From positions 1 to 49,927 of the forward strand of contig PKSX01000222.1 in the NCBI GenBank assembly GCA_002869435.1: a stretch of DNA of 49,927 nucleotides, in the 5' to 3' direction. Positions 19,755-30,778 of the stretch are shown piece by piece. Both the position numbers and the translations under genes were made by a program. Position 1 is the first letter of the stretch, and the number at the start of each line of letters is the position of its first letter. The notes beneath the pieces were generated by a model. It searched no databases. It saw nothing but the letters and a program-made list of their open reading frames with translations, and had not been told where the DNA came from. The DNA comes from Marinilabiliales bacterium (GTDB taxonomy: Bacteria; Bacteroidota; Bacteroidia; Bacteroidales; DTU049).

Positions 19755-19850
19755 TTTTTTGATTTTTTTATTTAAAGCATAAAATTAGACATTAAAGTAC
19801 TTAATACCAAGAGAAACTGATAAAGATCAAGTTTTTACAGAAAAATTAAT

Positions 19851-19886
19851 AAAAAAACTGCCCCAAGCAAAATGCCAGGGCAGTTT
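19851..19886 (-). terminator. Rho-independent terminator of the sdh/frd operon
   Basis: Minus strand AAACTGCCC-TGGCATTTTGCTTG-GGGCAGTTTTTTT. Confidence 0.75.
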
Positions 19887-19907
19887 CAAAAAAAAGTGTA
19901 AATATGT

Positions 19908-20684
19908 TTATGCGCTTTCTTTTTCGCTCATGAGATTGGCCATAAGGAAATCACGGTTCATTTTGGCAATATGTGTTACATTGACTTCTTTCGGACATTC
20001 ATATTCGCAAGCATAGACATTGGAACAGTTTCCAAAGCCGCAGTCATCCATAACCTTAACCATATTTTGAACTCTTCGCATGGCTTCAGGTTTACCCTGA
20101 GGGAGGTAAGCCATATGAGCAACTTTAGCACCTACGAATAGCATTGCTGAGCCATTTGGGCAGGCCGCAACACAGGCACCACATCCAATACATGCGGCTG
20201 CATCCATAGCTTTTTCTGCCAAGTGGCGAGGAACCGGGGTTGAATTTGCTTCAGGGGCAGAACCGGTTTTTACCGAAATAAATCCCCCAGCCTGAATAAT
20301 GGTATCAAGCGCAGTTCTGTCGACCACGAGATCGCGAATCAGTGGAAATGCTTTTGAACGCCAGGGTTCAATAACAATGGTTGCTCCATCTTTGAACTTT
20401 CGCATATGTAATTGACAGGTAGTTACAGCACTGTCTGGTCCATGGGGGCGACCGTTGATATACAATCCGCACATTCCGCAAATGCCTTCCCGGCAGTCGT
20501 GATCGAAATGTACCGGACAGCCCGGAACAGAAATAGAGTCATCATTATTAATTAAACGCTGATTCAACTGATCTAGCATTTCTAGAAATGATGAATCAGA
20601 GGAAATATTGTCAATTTTATAAGTAACAAATTTTCCTTTACTTTTTGCGTCTTCCTGACGCCATATTTTTAACGTAAACTTCAT
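19908..20684 (-). CDS. sdhB: Succinate dehydrogenase/fumarate reductase iron-sulfur subunit
   Basis: [65 protein letters not shown]. Confidence 0.94.
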   Translation of the reverse strand: MKFTLKIWRQEDAKSKGKFVTYKIDNISSDSSFLEMLDQLNQRLINNDDSISVPGCPVHFDHDCREGICGMCGLYINGRPHGPDSAVTTCQLHMRKFKDGATIVIEPWRSKAFPLIRDLVVDRTALDTIIQAGGFISVKTGSAPEANSTPVPRHLAEKAMDAAACIGCGACVAACPNGSAMLFVGAKVAHMAYLPQGKPEAMRRVQNMVKVMDDCGFGNCSNVYACEYECPKEVNVTHIAKMNRDFLMANLMSEKESA

Positions 20685-20711
20685 AATTTCTTTGTTTTAC
20701 GTACTACTAAC

Positions 20712-21260
20712 TTAAAAAGACTTCAAATAACGATTGCCTGCTTCTTGAATCCACTCCAGCTCAGAAGCTTCTGATGCAGATTTGATTTCGCTGTTTTCTT
20801 TATACCTGATGAGTTTGTCATCGGAAAAATAATAGCGATATTCATTGGCTTCTTCATCAGAGTACATTACCCTCTTAAATACAAAAATTAGTTTGCCTCT
20901 CAGAAAGAGATACTCTGTATATTCAAAATTCCAGGAGTATTGAGTGGAATTAATGACCAAAGCAAGAGCCCATGAATTATCATGTTCATCATTGCCTTCC
21001 ATTTCCTCAGCTTCCATTTCATCTGAATAAAAATAATGAGTAGTATCCTGAAAAATGCCAACTGCTCTCCAGGGAGATTTGTTTACATTTCTGTACTTAA
21101 TGTCGTGATAATACGGAGAATACTCAAGTGAATCGGGATCCGTTGCATTAACCCATGATTTAACAAAGTAATAATGGTCGCGGATAGCTTGTATTTCACC
21201 GTCTTGTGCAAGAGATGAAAAAGACAAACCCACCAGCAGAATTATTATTAGTCGTTTCAT
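20712..21260 (-). CDS. Uncharacterised exported protein inside the sdh operon
   Basis: Signal peptide [22 protein letters not shown] overlaps the sdhA stop (TAATG); 27 nt to sdhB. Confidence 0.75.
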   Translation of the reverse strand: MKRLIIILLVGLSFSSLAQDGEIQAIRDHYYFVKSWVNATDPDSLEYSPYYHDIKYRNVNKSPWRAVGIFQDTTHYFYSDEMEAEEMEGNDEHDNSWALALVINSTQYSWNFEYTEYLFLRGKLIFVFKRVMYSDEEANEYRYYFSDDKLIRYKENSEIKSASEASELEWIQEAGNRYLKSF

Positions 21261-23194
21261 TATTTATAATTTCTGGTTTTCAGTTCAACGGCTTCAAATT
21301 TAAGCTCTTCTTTAACCAGTTCTGCTGCTTCATCTTCTCCTTTAAACAGCCAGCTGGAAACATAAGCGAACTTATCATCGTGGCGAAGAGCTTCTCCTTC
21401 TTCAGTTTGGTGTTCTTCTCGGAAATGTCCGCCACATGATTCCTCACGGTTAAGGGCATCTCTCATCATTACTTCACCAAGTTCTATGAAGTCGGCAAGG
21501 TGGCCGGCTTTCATAAGCTCTTCATTGAATGCTTCTTGAGTGCCGGGAACCTTAACATTGCTCCAGAACTCTTTTTTAAGTTCTTTTACTTTTTCAATTC
21601 CGGCTTCAAGGCCTTCTTTGTTTCTTCCCATTCCACAGTGATCCCACATAATATGACCAAGTTCTTTATGCAGATCATCAACAGAGCGTTTTCCATTAAT
21701 ACTCATTATTTTGTCAAGGCTGTCTTTTACATTCTTTTCAGCTTCGTCAAATTCGGGAGTATCGGTTTTGAAATGAGGAATTTTTATCTCATCAGCCAGA
21801 TAATTGGCAATGGTATACGGAAGAACAAAATAACCGTCTGCAAGACCCTGCATCAGTGCGGAAGCACCAAGGCGGTTTGCACCATGATCACTGAAATTGG
21901 CTTCACCAATTACATATAACCCCGGAATATTGCTCATCAATTCATAATCTACCCAGAGACCACCCATAGTGTAGTGAACTGCCGGATAAATCATCATTGG
22001 AGTTTCATACGGATCCTCATCCACAATCTTGTGATACATCTGGAATAGGTTTCCATATTTTTTCTCAATATTATCACGACCCAATCTTTCAATTGCGTCT
22101 TTGAAATCCAGATAAACAGCTAAGCCTGTATAAACACCGTGTCCCGCATCGCAGCGTTCTTTAGCAGCACGGCTGGCCACATCACGAGGTACAAGGTTTC
22201 CGAAGGCAGGGTAGCGACGCTCGAGATAATAATCGCGATCTTCTTCGGCTATATCGCGTGGCTGTATCTCTTTCTTTCGAAGTTTTTCAACATCATCCTT
22301 GTTTTTCGGAACCCAGATGCGTCCATCATTACGTAAACTTTCACTCATTAAAGTGAGTTTGCTTTGATAATCCCCGTGTACCGGAATACATGTTGGGTGA
22401 ATCTGAGTAAAAGCAGGATTTGAGAATAATGCTCCTTTTTTATATGCTTTCCAGGCAGGAGTTACATTTGATCCTTTTGCATTTGTGCTCAGATAAAATA
22501 CATTGCCGTAACCACCGGTTCCAAGAACGACAGTATGAGCGGCATGACGCTCAATTTCACCGGTAACAATATTTCTGGCTATGACTCCACGCGCTTTACC
22601 ATCGACTAAAACAATATCGAGAATATCGCGACGGGTAAGTAATTCAACAGTTCCGGCGGCAATCTGGCGACTTAGTGCAGAATATGCACCTAGAAGGAGT
22701 TGTTGTCCGGTTTGCCCCCTTGCATAAAATGTTCGGGAAACCTGTGCACCACCAAATGAACGGTTGTCGAGGAATCCACCATATTCGCGGGCAAAAGGTA
22801 CCCCTTGTGCTACAGCCTGATCAATAATGTGATTTGACACTTCTGCAAGGCGGTAAACATTGGCTTCGCGTGAGCGATAGTCGCCACCTTTTATAGTATC
22901 GAAGAAAAGACGAAAGATATCATCACCATCGTTCGGATAGTTCTTGGCGGCATTGATTCCACCCTGTGCAGCAATAGAGTGTGCACGACGCGGACTGTCC
23001 TGATAACAGAATACTTTTACGTTGTATCCCATTTCACCAAGGGAAGCTGCGGCAGAGGCTCCGGCCAAGCCGGTTCCAACGATGATGATGTCTATTTTTC
23101 TGCGGTTAGCCGGGCTCACCAGTTTGGCGTCGGCTTTATATTTTGTCCATTTAGTCTCTACTGGACCTTGCGGTATTTTAGCATTTAAATCCAT
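21260..23194 (-). CDS. sdhA: Succinate dehydrogenase/fumarate reductase flavoprotein subunit
   Basis: [86 protein letters not shown]. Confidence 0.97.
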   Translation of the reverse strand: MDLNAKIPQGPVETKWTKYKADAKLVSPANRRKIDIIIVGTGLAGASAAASLGEMGYNVKVFCYQDSPRRAHSIAAQGGINAAKNYPNDGDDIFRLFFDTIKGGDYRSREANVYRLAEVSNHIIDQAVAQGVPFAREYGGFLDNRSFGGAQVSRTFYARGQTGQQLLLGAYSALSRQIAAGTVELLTRRDILDIVLVDGKARGVIARNIVTGEIERHAAHTVVLGTGGYGNVFYLSTNAKGSNVTPAWKAYKKGALFSNPAFTQIHPTCIPVHGDYQSKLTLMSESLRNDGRIWVPKNKDDVEKLRKKEIQPRDIAEEDRDYYLERRYPAFGNLVPRDVASRAAKERCDAGHGVYTGLAVYLDFKDAIERLGRDNIEKKYGNLFQMYHKIVDEDPYETPMMIYPAVHYTMGGLWVDYELMSNIPGLYVIGEANFSDHGANRLGASALMQGLADGYFVLPYTIANYLADEIKIPHFKTDTPEFDEAEKNVKDSLDKIMSINGKRSVDDLHKELGHIMWDHCGMGRNKEGLEAGIEKVKELKKEFWSNVKVPGTQEAFNEELMKAGHLADFIELGEVMMRDALNREESCGGHFREEHQTEEGEALRHDDKFAYVSSWLFKGEDEAAELVKEELKFEAVELKTRNYK

Positions 23195-23205
23195 TGAACT
23201 ATGTT

Positions 23206-23880
23206 TTAAGGTTGAAAGAAGAATTGAAAATAAACCGGTAGAATCATGAACCCAATGGTTACAATGATTGCATAAAAAGCACCGAGTGTTTTTAATCCTT
23301 TAGTGTATTTGTTATGATTGAACCCAAAGGTTTGGAAAACGGACTGAAATGCATGATACAAGTGCAAACCAAGAATTACAAGCCAAACCAAGTATATAAT
23401 AACATACATTTTATCACTGAAAAGTAAAACGGCCATTGTGAAAAAATCATGTTTATCTGCTACACCAGCTGGTACATCTACTAGTCCAAGTTTTACAAAA
23501 TAGAAATTCACAAAATGGAGTATAAGTACCACAAAAATGGTTAATCCCGTCCAGATCATATAACGACTGAAAAACGATGTTTTGGCTTTGCCGCTTACAG
23601 CATATCCTTTTGGTCTGGCCATCCAATTCTGGATTTTGAGGATTATCCCAATTAGAATGTGAAAAACGAATGCTGCAAATAAGAAAATCTCAAAAATTTT
23701 AACCAGATAATTGCTCGACATGAATCCTGCGGCAAGATTAAACCATTCCCCGCCGTCATTTCTCAGAAGGAAAAGATTAATGCCCAGGTGTACCAGTAAA
23801 AAGACCAGTAGAAAGATACCGGCCAATGCCATAAACACTTTTTTGGAAAGCGATGACATTTTTAATAATGTGTTTGCCAT
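23206..23880 (-). CDS. sdhC: Succinate dehydrogenase/fumarate reductase cytochrome b subunit
   Basis: 224 aa with five-TM pattern, conserved HLGINLFLL and [14 protein letters not shown]; upstream of sdhA. Confidence 0.92.
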   Translation of the reverse strand: MANTLLKMSSLSKKVFMALAGIFLLVFLLVHLGINLFLLRNDGGEWFNLAAGFMSSNYLVKIFEIFLFAAFVFHILIGIILKIQNWMARPKGYAVSGKAKTSFFSRYMIWTGLTIFVVLILHFVNFYFVKLGLVDVPAGVADKHDFFTMAVLLFSDKMYVIIYLVWLVILGLHLYHAFQSVFQTFGFNHNKYTKGLKTLGAFYAIIVTIGFMILPVYFQFFFQP

Positions 23881-24014
23881 AGGTAAAAACTCCTTTGTTT
23901 ATATCAAATGTTAATAGTGAAGTCCAACAAAATTATGTGTTTTTCAATACGAAATGATCTTTTCAGAAATTTAGACAATTTCTAAATAGAGTTGTTTGTG
24001 CACTAACACACAAA

Positions 24015-24037
24015 AAAAAACAGGCACACGGCCTGTT
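24015..24037 (-). terminator. Rho-independent terminator downstream of ferritin-like gene
   Basis: Minus strand AACAGGCCGTGTGCCTGTTTTTT. Confidence 0.7.
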
Positions 24038-24063
24038 TATCAAATAGAATATTTAACAATACA

Positions 24064-24570
24064 TTAGAACGGGAAAAACTGATTGTCGTTCCAAATGCTT
24101 TCTTTCAATTCCTGATCGAGCTTGTTTAATACTTCATAGTGCCCTTTTTCCCAATCGGCAAGCCAGTTGAAGAGGTCTTTTTCATTTTGGTCATTGCTTT
24201 CTTCAGCGCGTTTTCTGTACACTTCAATTGATTTGGTTTCCATATCAATCGCAGCACCGATTGCAGCGGCTTCAAATCCGGCACCGCTTATTTCAGAGGT
24301 GATTTTATCAGTCAGAATTTCACTAATAATGCTTTCATCCATTTCAGCGGCATGAAGATCTTGTTTTACAAATGAATTGTTATTCATTAGGTTTTTTAGT
24401 TGTTCGCCCAAAAACTTGGCGTGCATGTTTTCCTCATCTGCCATGGTGCGGAATATCTTTTTTACATCTTCGCTCTTGGTTTTTTCTACCACTTCTTCAT
24501 ACATGGCCTGACCACGCTTCTCCATTATTATTGCGGTTTTCAGAATGTCAATAGCTGCTTTGTTTTCCAT
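24064..24570 (-). CDS. Ferritin-like / rubrerythrin-type protein (start revised to MENKAAID)
   Basis: Paired EE...H motifs MEKRGQAMYEEVVEKT...DEENMHAKFL and IEVYRKRAEES...WEKGHYEVLNKL; TATATTTG box lies between this ATG and the upstream ORF start. Confidence 0.82.
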   Translation of the reverse strand: MENKAAIDILKTAIIMEKRGQAMYEEVVEKTKSEDVKKIFRTMADEENMHAKFLGEQLKNLMNNNSFVKQDLHAAEMDESIISEILTDKITSEISGAGFEAAAIGAAIDMETKSIEVYRKRAEESNDQNEKDLFNWLADWEKGHYEVLNKLDQELKESIWNDNQFFPF

Positions 24571-24662
24571 AGCTTTTTTTGTTTCAAATATACAAAGATT
24601 TGATAAGCGAAATAGTACATTGTTATTTATCATATTATTGTGTAATTTTAATGCTGTAAAAT

Positions 24663-25097
24663 ATGCATTTCATGAAAAGATCACTAAAAATAAGACGGGC
24701 ATTACTTGTCAGGATAATGCGTTTTTCAAGTTTATGCAGCGCAAGCCTGCTAGCATCCTGTGTAATGAAATACGGAGCGCCTGAGGAAGAGCCTGTGCCT
24801 GTGAATTTTAATGGAACGGTGATATCTTCGGCTACAAATACTGAAATACCCGGTATTCAGGTTCAGATAATGGGATACCATTCCAGCATATATTCTGAAA
24901 CAGACTCAGCAGGTGTTTTCAATGTAAGTAATGAAATTATTGAAGTTGATTATGCAGCTCAGCTTGTGTTTACAGATGTGGATGGAGTTGCAAATGGCAG
25001 GTTTCAGGCAAAAGACACAATAATTCCATTAACCTCATCAGATTTTCAGGCCGGAGTAAAAAGCAATATTGAAATTAAACTCGATACGATTGATTAA
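24663..25097 (+). CDS. Putative lipoprotein resembling the rSAM-associated lipoprotein family
   Basis: Lipobox SLLASC; CVMKYGAPEEEPVPVNFNGTVISSATNTEIPGIQVQI. Confidence 0.6.
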   Translation: MHFMKRSLKIRRALLVRIMRFSSLCSASLLASCVMKYGAPEEEPVPVNFNGTVISSATNTEIPGIQVQIMGYHSSIYSETDSAGVFNVSNEIIEVDYAAQLVFTDVDGVANGRFQAKDTIIPLTSSDFQAGVKSNIEIKLDTID

Positions 25098-25185
25098 GTT
25101 AAATTGAAAAAGTAAGAAGCTAAAAGTTAAAAGTATTTATGTTTTGTCCTTATTACTTTTTACTTTTCTCCTTTTTCAATCTTAC

Positions 25186-27645
25186 TTATCTGAGTTCTGC
25201 ACCAAAGACTTCCTTCAGTGCACGACTGATTTTGTCCATGCTCTTGTCGGTTTCCTTATCTGTAAGTGTTTTTTCTTCACTCTGGAAAATAAAGCTAAGT
25301 GCATAGCTTTTTTTGTCTGATCCCATTTTTTCATCTGTGTAAACATCAAAAAGATTTACCGCTTTCAGCAGTTTTTTGTCCTGCTTACGAGCGGTTTCCT
25401 CAATATCTGCAAACCGAATATCACGGGAAATAAGTACAGACAGATCTCTGCGAACCTCCGGAAATTTTGGAATATCAATGAAGCTGGTTTTCATTTTACC
25501 AAAGATCCTTCTGAAAAGGTCAAGATTTATTTCGGCATAATAAACCGGAATGTCCACATCTGAACTTGCTGCAATTGCTGGTTTTATCATGCCTAGTCCG
25601 GCCAGCGTCTGGTCATTCCATTTAAATGAAATACCATAAGACATTATTGATGAGTGCTCTTCGGTGATTTTTATTTCTTTATGAGTGCCTGTGCGGGCAA
25701 AAAGATATTCAACTATTGATTTCAAATGATAATATCCGGCTTTTTCTTCCTTGTTTTTCCAGTTTTCCGGAAAAGTATTACCGCAAATGGCAATTGCCAG
25801 TGTTTCCTGTTCAGAATATTGCTTGGTAACAGGTTTGGATTTGTCATCAGACAGTTTAGTATAAACACGACCCATTTCGTAAAACTGTAAATCAGAATAC
25901 TTACGGTTTATATTATATGCCAGCGATTGTAAAATGCCAGAAATCATAGATGGCCGCATGATATTAAGCTCTCTGCTAAGCGGATTTAGAACAGGTACAT
26001 AGGTTTTGCTGTCAAATACCCCGGTTTTATCATGCCATTCCATATTGGCCAAAGAGTTGTTCATGGTTTCGCTCAGCCCTTTATTGCTTAGTAAATCGCT
26101 AATGTATTCTCTGAATGTATGAGCATCGTTTTCATTCTGAAGTGAAAAAACCGTATTGGCTTTTTCCGGCATCGGAATATTGTTGTAGCCATAAATTCGA
26201 AGAATCTCTTCAGCAACATCAGCTTCGCGGGTAACATCAACTTTGTTCATGGGTGCAGCAACGATCCAGTCTTCTTCACTTATTTGCTCAAGAATTTCAA
26301 AATCGAGATTTTTTAAAATACTCTCACATGCAAGTGGAGTAATTTTCAAGCCAATTAGATTATGAATATTATTCAGGTTAATTCTGATCTGGTTTTTCTC
26401 TACTTTCTTTGGGTATACATCCAGAAGTTCAGAGCTGAATTCGGCACCACAAATCTCTTTCATAAGGTATGCTGCCCTCTTGGCAGCATACAGCGTGAGC
26501 TCTGCGTCAACACCACGTTCGAAACGGAAGGATGCATCAGTATGTAAGTCATGTCTTTTAGCGGTTTTTCTTATGCTCACAGGATGAAAAGTTGCGCTTT
26601 CAAGAAAAACTTTTCTTGTGTCCATGGTAACACCGGAGTCAGCTCCTCCAAAAACTCCCGCAATACACATTCCTTCTTTATTATTGCAGATCATAAGATC
26701 CTGATCAGAAAGCTTGCGGTCAATCTCGTCAAGCGTTTTAAATGGGGTGCCTTCAGGTAAGTTCTTAATAATCACTTTCCCATCTTTCACTTTGTCATAG
26801 TCGAAAGCATGAAGAGGTTGTCCGCATTCGAGCATGACAAATTGAGTGATATCAACAACTGCATTTATCGGGCGCAGCCCAACTGCCTGAAGGTAATTTT
26901 TCAGCCAGCGAGGGCTTTCTTCCACTTTTATGTTGTTCAGGGTAAGTCCTGAATAGCGGATACACGCTTCTTTATTTTCAACAATTATTTCTGCCGGCAG
27001 TGCATTATTGTCGGCTTTAAATGCTGCAAGTTCCGGTTGCTTTAACATTGCTTTTTTACCAGGAAATCTTTGTTGCACAACGGCAAAAATATCGCGCGCA
27101 ACACCCATATGACTCATGGCATCCGAACGGTTTGGCGTAAGTCCTATCTCAAAAACATAATCGGTTTTTATTTCAAATATGTCTGCTGCATTTTTTCCAA
27201 TCTCCTGTTTTTCGTCCAGAATCATTATTCCGGCATGCGATGTCCCGATTCCGATCTCGTCTTCTGCACATATCATTCCGTTGCTTTCCACGCCTCTGAG
27301 CTTGGCTTTCTTTATCTCAAAAGGCTTTCCGTCTTTCGGATATAGTGTTGTACCCGGAGTGGCAACAAGTACTTTCTGGTCTTTGGCTACATTGGGTGCA
27401 CCACAAACAATCTGAAGTGTTTCATTTCCAACATCAACCTGTGTGAGGTGAAGATGATCGGTGCCTTCAATTTTATTGCACTCGAGCACTTTTCCGACCA
27501 CAATTCCTTTCAAGCTGCCTTCAATTTCTTCATAGAGTTCTATTCCTTCAATCTCGAGACCTATGTCGGTAAGAACCTCAGAAAGTTCATTAACAGTAAG
27601 ATCAGTGTCAATATAATTCTTCAGCCAGTTGTACGAAATCTTCAT
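25186..27645 (-). CDS. pheT: Phenylalanyl-tRNA synthetase beta subunit
   Basis: 819 aa; MKISYNWLKNYIDTDL, QIVCGAPNVA, ECGQPLHAFDYDKV, FPEVRRDLSVLI. Confidence 0.97.
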   Translation of the reverse strand: MKISYNWLKNYIDTDLTVNELSEVLTDIGLEIEGIELYEEIEGSLKGIVVGKVLECNKIEGTDHLHLTQVDVGNETLQIVCGAPNVAKDQKVLVATPGTTLYPKDGKPFEIKKAKLRGVESNGMICAEDEIGIGTSHAGIMILDEKQEIGKNAADIFEIKTDYVFEIGLTPNRSDAMSHMGVARDIFAVVQQRFPGKKAMLKQPELAAFKADNNALPAEIIVENKEACIRYSGLTLNNIKVEESPRWLKNYLQAVGLRPINAVVDITQFVMLECGQPLHAFDYDKVKDGKVIIKNLPEGTPFKTLDEIDRKLSDQDLMICNNKEGMCIAGVFGGADSGVTMDTRKVFLESATFHPVSIRKTAKRHDLHTDASFRFERGVDAELTLYAAKRAAYLMKEICGAEFSSELLDVYPKKVEKNQIRINLNNIHNLIGLKITPLACESILKNLDFEILEQISEEDWIVAAPMNKVDVTREADVAEEILRIYGYNNIPMPEKANTVFSLQNENDAHTFREYISDLLSNKGLSETMNNSLANMEWHDKTGVFDSKTYVPVLNPLSRELNIMRPSMISGILQSLAYNINRKYSDLQFYEMGRVYTKLSDDKSKPVTKQYSEQETLAIAICGNTFPENWKNKEEKAGYYHLKSIVEYLFARTGTHKEIKITEEHSSIMSYGISFKWNDQTLAGLGMIKPAIAASSDVDIPVYYAEINLDLFRRIFGKMKTSFIDIPKFPEVRRDLSVLISRDIRFADIEETARKQDKKLLKAVNLFDVYTDEKMGSDKKSYALSFIFQSEEKTLTDKETDKSMDKISRALKEVFGAELR

Positions 27646-27695
27646 GTCCGGTATTTTTTACAAAGATAAACAGAGTTATTTATTTGGCGATTACT

Positions 27696-27703
27696 TATAT
27701 TTG
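27696..27703 (+). promoter_or_regulatory. -7 element TATATTTG upstream of the M6-like protease gene
   Basis: Matches the Bacteroidetes TAnnTTTG box; 3 nt before ATG 27707. Confidence 0.5.
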
Positions 27704-27706
27704 TAT

Positions 27707-29740
27707 ATGCGTAGAATACTTGTGATAATTATTGGGTTGGTGTTTTTATCAAATCTTGTTTCAGCCCAAATGAGTTCCTCAAATGGAGAGGTGATAAGTC
27801 CTCATGGTCATATAAGGGTTTTATTGGTTTTTGTAGAAATTGTATATCCTGACGGAGATAAATTTCCACCTGGTGTAAATAGTGAATGGAAAGCTGGTCA
27901 ATACCCAGAATGGGCAAACTCTTTGTTTGAAGTTTCTCCGGGAGCCGATCCTAATGCCCTGGTTAGCAGGTTCTACAGAGAAAGCTCTCTCGGGAATTTT
28001 TGGGTCTCCGGTGATATTCTGATTGATCCCGACCATCCGGGCAGGCCTTTTCAATTTGAGTCAACCGGAAGAATTACACCGGCAACAATTATGAAAGATG
28101 CCTGGGAAAAGGGCTTTACTACTCTTCATTCTTTACCGGCGGATAGTTTCGACCTCTGGGAAGATGGGAAGGCCGGTCAGGTTAAACTGCTGAAAAAGGC
28201 CGGAGAAGTTTTATCATTTGATCATGTCATGTTTATTGTTCGCAACAGCACCTATCCGAGTAATTTAGGTGGATATGCAAGTGCGGGAACGATAGGTCGC
28301 GATGTGCTGACGGATACATACAGTGTTTTTGCTACAAATAATATCAGCCCGCTGCATATTTTGCTGCACGAGTTTAACCACTTGCTTTTTGGAGGGAATA
28401 ATCAACACTGCTGTGGTGGAAATCATATAGGGAGCGGCCCGCAAATGTTTCTGTCCTTTCAGGGCGGATGGGGCATGATGGGTTCTGCCAATAAGTCTTT
28501 ATTGACATGTAATGCCTACGACCGTTTTAAGCTGGGTTGGAAGCCTGAATCGAATAAATATCAGATTTCAGCGCGCGATACACTTGGTTTTGAACGCCTT
28601 GCTGATTTTAGTCCGGAGGATAGTGTTTTTGATGTGATGCTGGTGTTAAGGGATTTTGTTACCACAGGAGATGCCGTGAGAATAAAACTTCCGTACCTGC
28701 CCGATGATGAGTTTCCGCAATACCTGTGGATTGAGAATCATACTACACAAAGTATGAACGGCAGCCCATTTGATGTTTTTCAGTATCAATATCTGGATTG
28801 TATAGATAACGCTGCACCTGGGCTTTATGCATATATTCAGGTCTCGCATGAGAAAACTGAAGGTAAGAGTATTTTTATTGGATATGCTGATTTTATCAGG
28901 CCTTTGCCGGCATCTGGCATGTATGATGTGCAATGGGGCGACACCATGGTACAAAATCCGTGGTGTGTAAACAATGCCATTAATTATCCTTTTATCCGGA
29001 AAGAAAAATTTGCAAATCCTTTAAGCGGAAATAACGTTGCCGAAATTATGGCCCTTGATCTCAATGATGATGGGGTTATCGGCGAAAAGGAGAAACGACT
29101 TATGGATATAGAAAAAATTGGCAGTTCCTACGAATACAATCTGCCATATCTGGGTGAAACCGAATTTGCTTTTAATTCATCATATAAGACCAGTATTAGT
29201 ATCGATGATAATCCTTCAGCTGTTAATGTGCTTACTTTAGTTAATGATGATAAAGATATCTTGAATAGCGGTAAACCCAATAACCGGGTAATTTATCTGA
29301 ATGGAATAAGCATAGAGATTATTGCCGAAAATTGTCCATCGCCCGGTGATTTTCTAATCAGGGTTAGAACCAACGACCATTTGGTGGAAAATGATGTGCG
29401 TTGGTGTGCCCCAGAAATTATATTACCCGATATGCCTGAAGAATATGATCTTGTTATTGACAAAAAAGTGGATTTAACTATCGACTTCGGGCAAACGCCT
29501 ACACGTATGGATTCAGTTTTAGTATATGAAGGCAGGAAATATTTTACATCACCCACTTATTTCAGAATTATGCCCGGAGCCAAAATTCTGATGAAAAAGA
29601 AAGCCAGAATTATTCTCAGGAACAAAAGTGTTCTGCACATTATGGAGGGTGCCGAAATTATAATGGAAGACGGTGCTGCCATTGTCCCAAAGGATAGCAG
29701 TAAAGTTGTCAATGAAGGGTTTATTCGCGAAGTTGATTAA
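27707..29740 (+). CDS. M6-like secreted metalloprotease (start revised)
   Basis: Signal peptide MRRILVIIIGLVFLSNLVSAQ; zinc motif LLHEFNHLLFGGNNQH; EF-hand-like DLNDDGVIGEKE. Confidence 0.75.
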   Translation: MRRILVIIIGLVFLSNLVSAQMSSSNGEVISPHGHIRVLLVFVEIVYPDGDKFPPGVNSEWKAGQYPEWANSLFEVSPGADPNALVSRFYRESSLGNFWVSGDILIDPDHPGRPFQFESTGRITPATIMKDAWEKGFTTLHSLPADSFDLWEDGKAGQVKLLKKAGEVLSFDHVMFIVRNSTYPSNLGGYASAGTIGRDVLTDTYSVFATNNISPLHILLHEFNHLLFGGNNQHCCGGNHIGSGPQMFLSFQGGWGMMGSANKSLLTCNAYDRFKLGWKPESNKYQISARDTLGFERLADFSPEDSVFDVMLVLRDFVTTGDAVRIKLPYLPDDEFPQYLWIENHTTQSMNGSPFDVFQYQYLDCIDNAAPGLYAYIQVSHEKTEGKSIFIGYADFIRPLPASGMYDVQWGDTMVQNPWCVNNAINYPFIRKEKFANPLSGNNVAEIMALDLNDDGVIGEKEKRLMDIEKIGSSYEYNLPYLGETEFAFNSSYKTSISIDDNPSAVNVLTLVNDDKDILNSGKPNNRVIYLNGISIEIIAENCPSPGDFLIRVRTNDHLVENDVRWCAPEIILPDMPEEYDLVIDKKVDLTIDFGQTPTRMDSVLVYEGRKYFTSPTYFRIMPGAKILMKKKARIILRNKSVLHIMEGAEIIMEDGAAIVPKDSSKVVNEGFIREVD

Positions 29741-30768
29741 TACAACGGATTATTCCCTAATCTGGCTTTATTAGGAGCCGGAGTCATAAACCGAAGCGCA
29801 AATTCAAGAGCTCCCGCACCATTGCTGGCTTTGCTTAGTCCACTTGCATTTACATCATTGCTGAAGCCAATGGCAAAATTCGAGAACTCAATCATAGAGG
29901 TAAAAGCAATGGCATCACCTACACGGTAATGTCCGCCGAGCGTAAATGCACTGCTTTTTATGAAGCCAGTGTATCGGGATGATTCCCTGAGCAGATATCT
30001 GAATGAAAGTCCCGGCATAATCATGGTGGATGAACCCTGTGTCATAAACAGAAAACTGGGCTGCACAGCCGTGTTGGTCCCGGTAAGACCAATACTGAAA
30101 TTGCAATGCCCTACAAATTTTGAGTACCGCTTATCTTCCAGGATGGATGTGATTTGTTCAGGACTAGTCAAATGAAAGGCTGCAAAACCAATGGTTCCTT
30201 TTACTCCGTCGTTATAATAAGGATTTCTTGATCCGGTGATGAATTTATACACGATTCCGGCGTTTAGGTCAATGGCTGTAGCACTTTGAAGATATGCACT
30301 TTCATGACTGCTAAGAGACGGGTCATATTGCATGCCGTCGTACTGGCTGTCCCAGCTCAATCCTGCCATGTTAATGTTTTGGGATATCACTCCGCCTCCA
30401 ACCCCGAGCGAAAGTGTTGAAACGGAATTAATCCTGACGCCTGCGCCTAAGTTCACACCTGCAATAGTTTGGGTAAATTCTGACAGTCCGGATTTATCTC
30501 CCATTGCATATGCACCAACACTGAATTGAGCATTGTCAGAACGGCTTACAGGTGCATCTGCTGAGATTTGATAAGTTGTAAAGGGCTCTGCCACACTTCT
30601 CCATTGATCACGGTAATTAATATCTGCCCTGAAATCACCATTGAAACTACCGGTCAATCCCGGGTTCAGGAACATGGATGGCATATAATACTGAGTAAAA
30701 TGAGGATCCTGTGCATGGCTGAAATAAAATGCAAACATTAAAATGACTATGCTGATTATTCTTTTCAT
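29737..30768 (-). CDS. PorP/SprF family T9SS-associated outer-membrane protein
   Basis: SHAQDPHFTQYYMPSMFLNPGLTGSFNGDFRADINYRDQW. Confidence 0.95.
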   Translation of the reverse strand: MKRIISIVILMFAFYFSHAQDPHFTQYYMPSMFLNPGLTGSFNGDFRADINYRDQWRSVAEPFTTYQISADAPVSRSDNAQFSVGAYAMGDKSGLSEFTQTIAGVNLGAGVRINSVSTLSLGVGGGVISQNINMAGLSWDSQYDGMQYDPSLSSHESAYLQSATAIDLNAGIVYKFITGSRNPYYNDGVKGTIGFAAFHLTSPEQITSILEDKRYSKFVGHCNFSIGLTGTNTAVQPSFLFMTQGSSTMIMPGLSFRYLLRESSRYTGFIKSSAFTLGGHYRVGDAIAFTSMIEFSNFAIGFSNDVNASGLSKASNGAGALEFALRFMTPAPNKARLGNNPLY

Positions 30769-30778
30769 ATGATCCTCC

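Noticed and set aside
25100-25190. A/T-rich imperfect inverted sequence between the convergent lipoprotein gene and pheT
   Set aside because: Possibly a weak bidirectional terminator, but pairing is too imperfect and low-complexity to call.
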